This document shows positions 63,862-64,000 of a stretch of 64,000 bases of DNA, piece after piece; the first letter of the stretch is position 1; each line of letters starts with the position of its first letter. Below the pieces are notes generated by a model. That model made no database searches, was not told the DNA's origin, and worked only from the letters and a program-made list of their open reading frames with translations. This DNA is from Lachnospiraceae bacterium (lineage in GTDB: Bacteria; Bacillota; Clostridia; Lachnospirales; Lachnospiraceae): positions 1 through 64,000 of the forward strand of contig JAAVZR010000024.1 of NCBI GenBank assembly GCA_022791755.1. The letters run 5' to 3'. A program made the position numbers and the translations under genes.

Positions 63862-64000
63862 TTCATTCCTCCCTGAAATATGTTCGTGTCATACACCCAT
63901 ATCTCAACTTTGCTGATTTGGGATACTGTGTTTTCTCCCCGTTTGATACCATACCATCATAAATGAAAATATATTTTTTGGGAAATCAATTTTTTTCTCA
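63862..64000 (-). promoter_or_regulatory. Upstream region of the flavoprotein gene
   Basis: This 139-base stretch must hold the leader and promoter of the reductase gene. The ribosome site GGGAGG is clear near 63866-63872; I could not pick a reliable -35/-10 pair. The region runs to the window end. Confidence 0.4.

Overview
The window looks like chromosomal DNA of a low-to-mid GC, Gram-positive anaerobe of the Clostridia, most probably Lachnospiraceae-like. Signs are AGGAGG-type ribosome sites nearly everywhere, many TTGACA-N17-TATAAT promoters, a DinR/LexA-type SOS box before uvrB, lipoprotein signals on binding proteins, and the ftsE-ftsX-M23 peptidase-ctpA order common in that group. About 55 protein genes, one broken gene, one remnant and one tRNA are seen. 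There is no phage, transposase, plasmid or CRISPR content.

Layout. 1-18.7 kb is core housekeeping, almost all on the minus strand: guaA, a zinc-ribbon protein, uvrA, uvrB (with SOS box), a LURP-one-like protein, ctpA, an M23 peptidase, ftsX, ftsE, a CdaR/PucR-type regulator, an MsmX/UgpC-type sugar ABC ATPase, a YitT membrane protein, an XRE regulator, a CPBP protease and a CvfB-like S1 protein. 18.9-20.7 kb holds a lipoprotein and a two-helix membrane protein on the plus strand.

20.7-37.8 kb is an accessory carbohydrate locus, all minus strand: three Cys-type sulfatases, an EstA-like esterase, a GH1 6-phospho-beta-glucosidase, a ribose-type ABC importer (one double ATPase, two permeases, one lipoprotein binding protein), a YesMN-like sensor kinase and AraC-type response regulator, and a ROK sugar kinase. 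I infer uptake of a sulfated, esterified glycan fragment. A 10-base motif is shared upstream of two sulfatase genes.

38.7-53.1 kb is, I infer, a complete PTS-independent muropeptide/MurNAc salvage locus. A strong promoter drives a ten-gene operon: an oligopeptide-type ABC importer (two permeases, two ATPases, a binding lipoprotein further down), a small membrane protein, a double-GNAT acetyltransferase, a PIG-L deacetylase-like protein with an altered active-site motif, murQ and namZ. Divergent and neighbouring are an AmiE-like serine hydrolase, a ROK kinase, an RpiR/MurR-type regulator gene split by a one-base frameshift, and a BadF-type kinase resembling MurK. NamZ and the serine hydrolase lack export signals, so digestion appears to occur inside the cell after import.

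53.2-57.1 kb is a PadR-controlled operon (padR, DUF2812 protein, NatA/NatB-like ABC exporter) with a perfect 23-bp operator-like palindrome. 57.5-64 kb carries tRNA-Gln(CUG), a cation-efflux protein, truA, tcdA, deoC (plus strand) and a Tat-exported, lipobox-bearing FMN/FAD reductase. All assignments rest on reading motifs and context; no database search was run.
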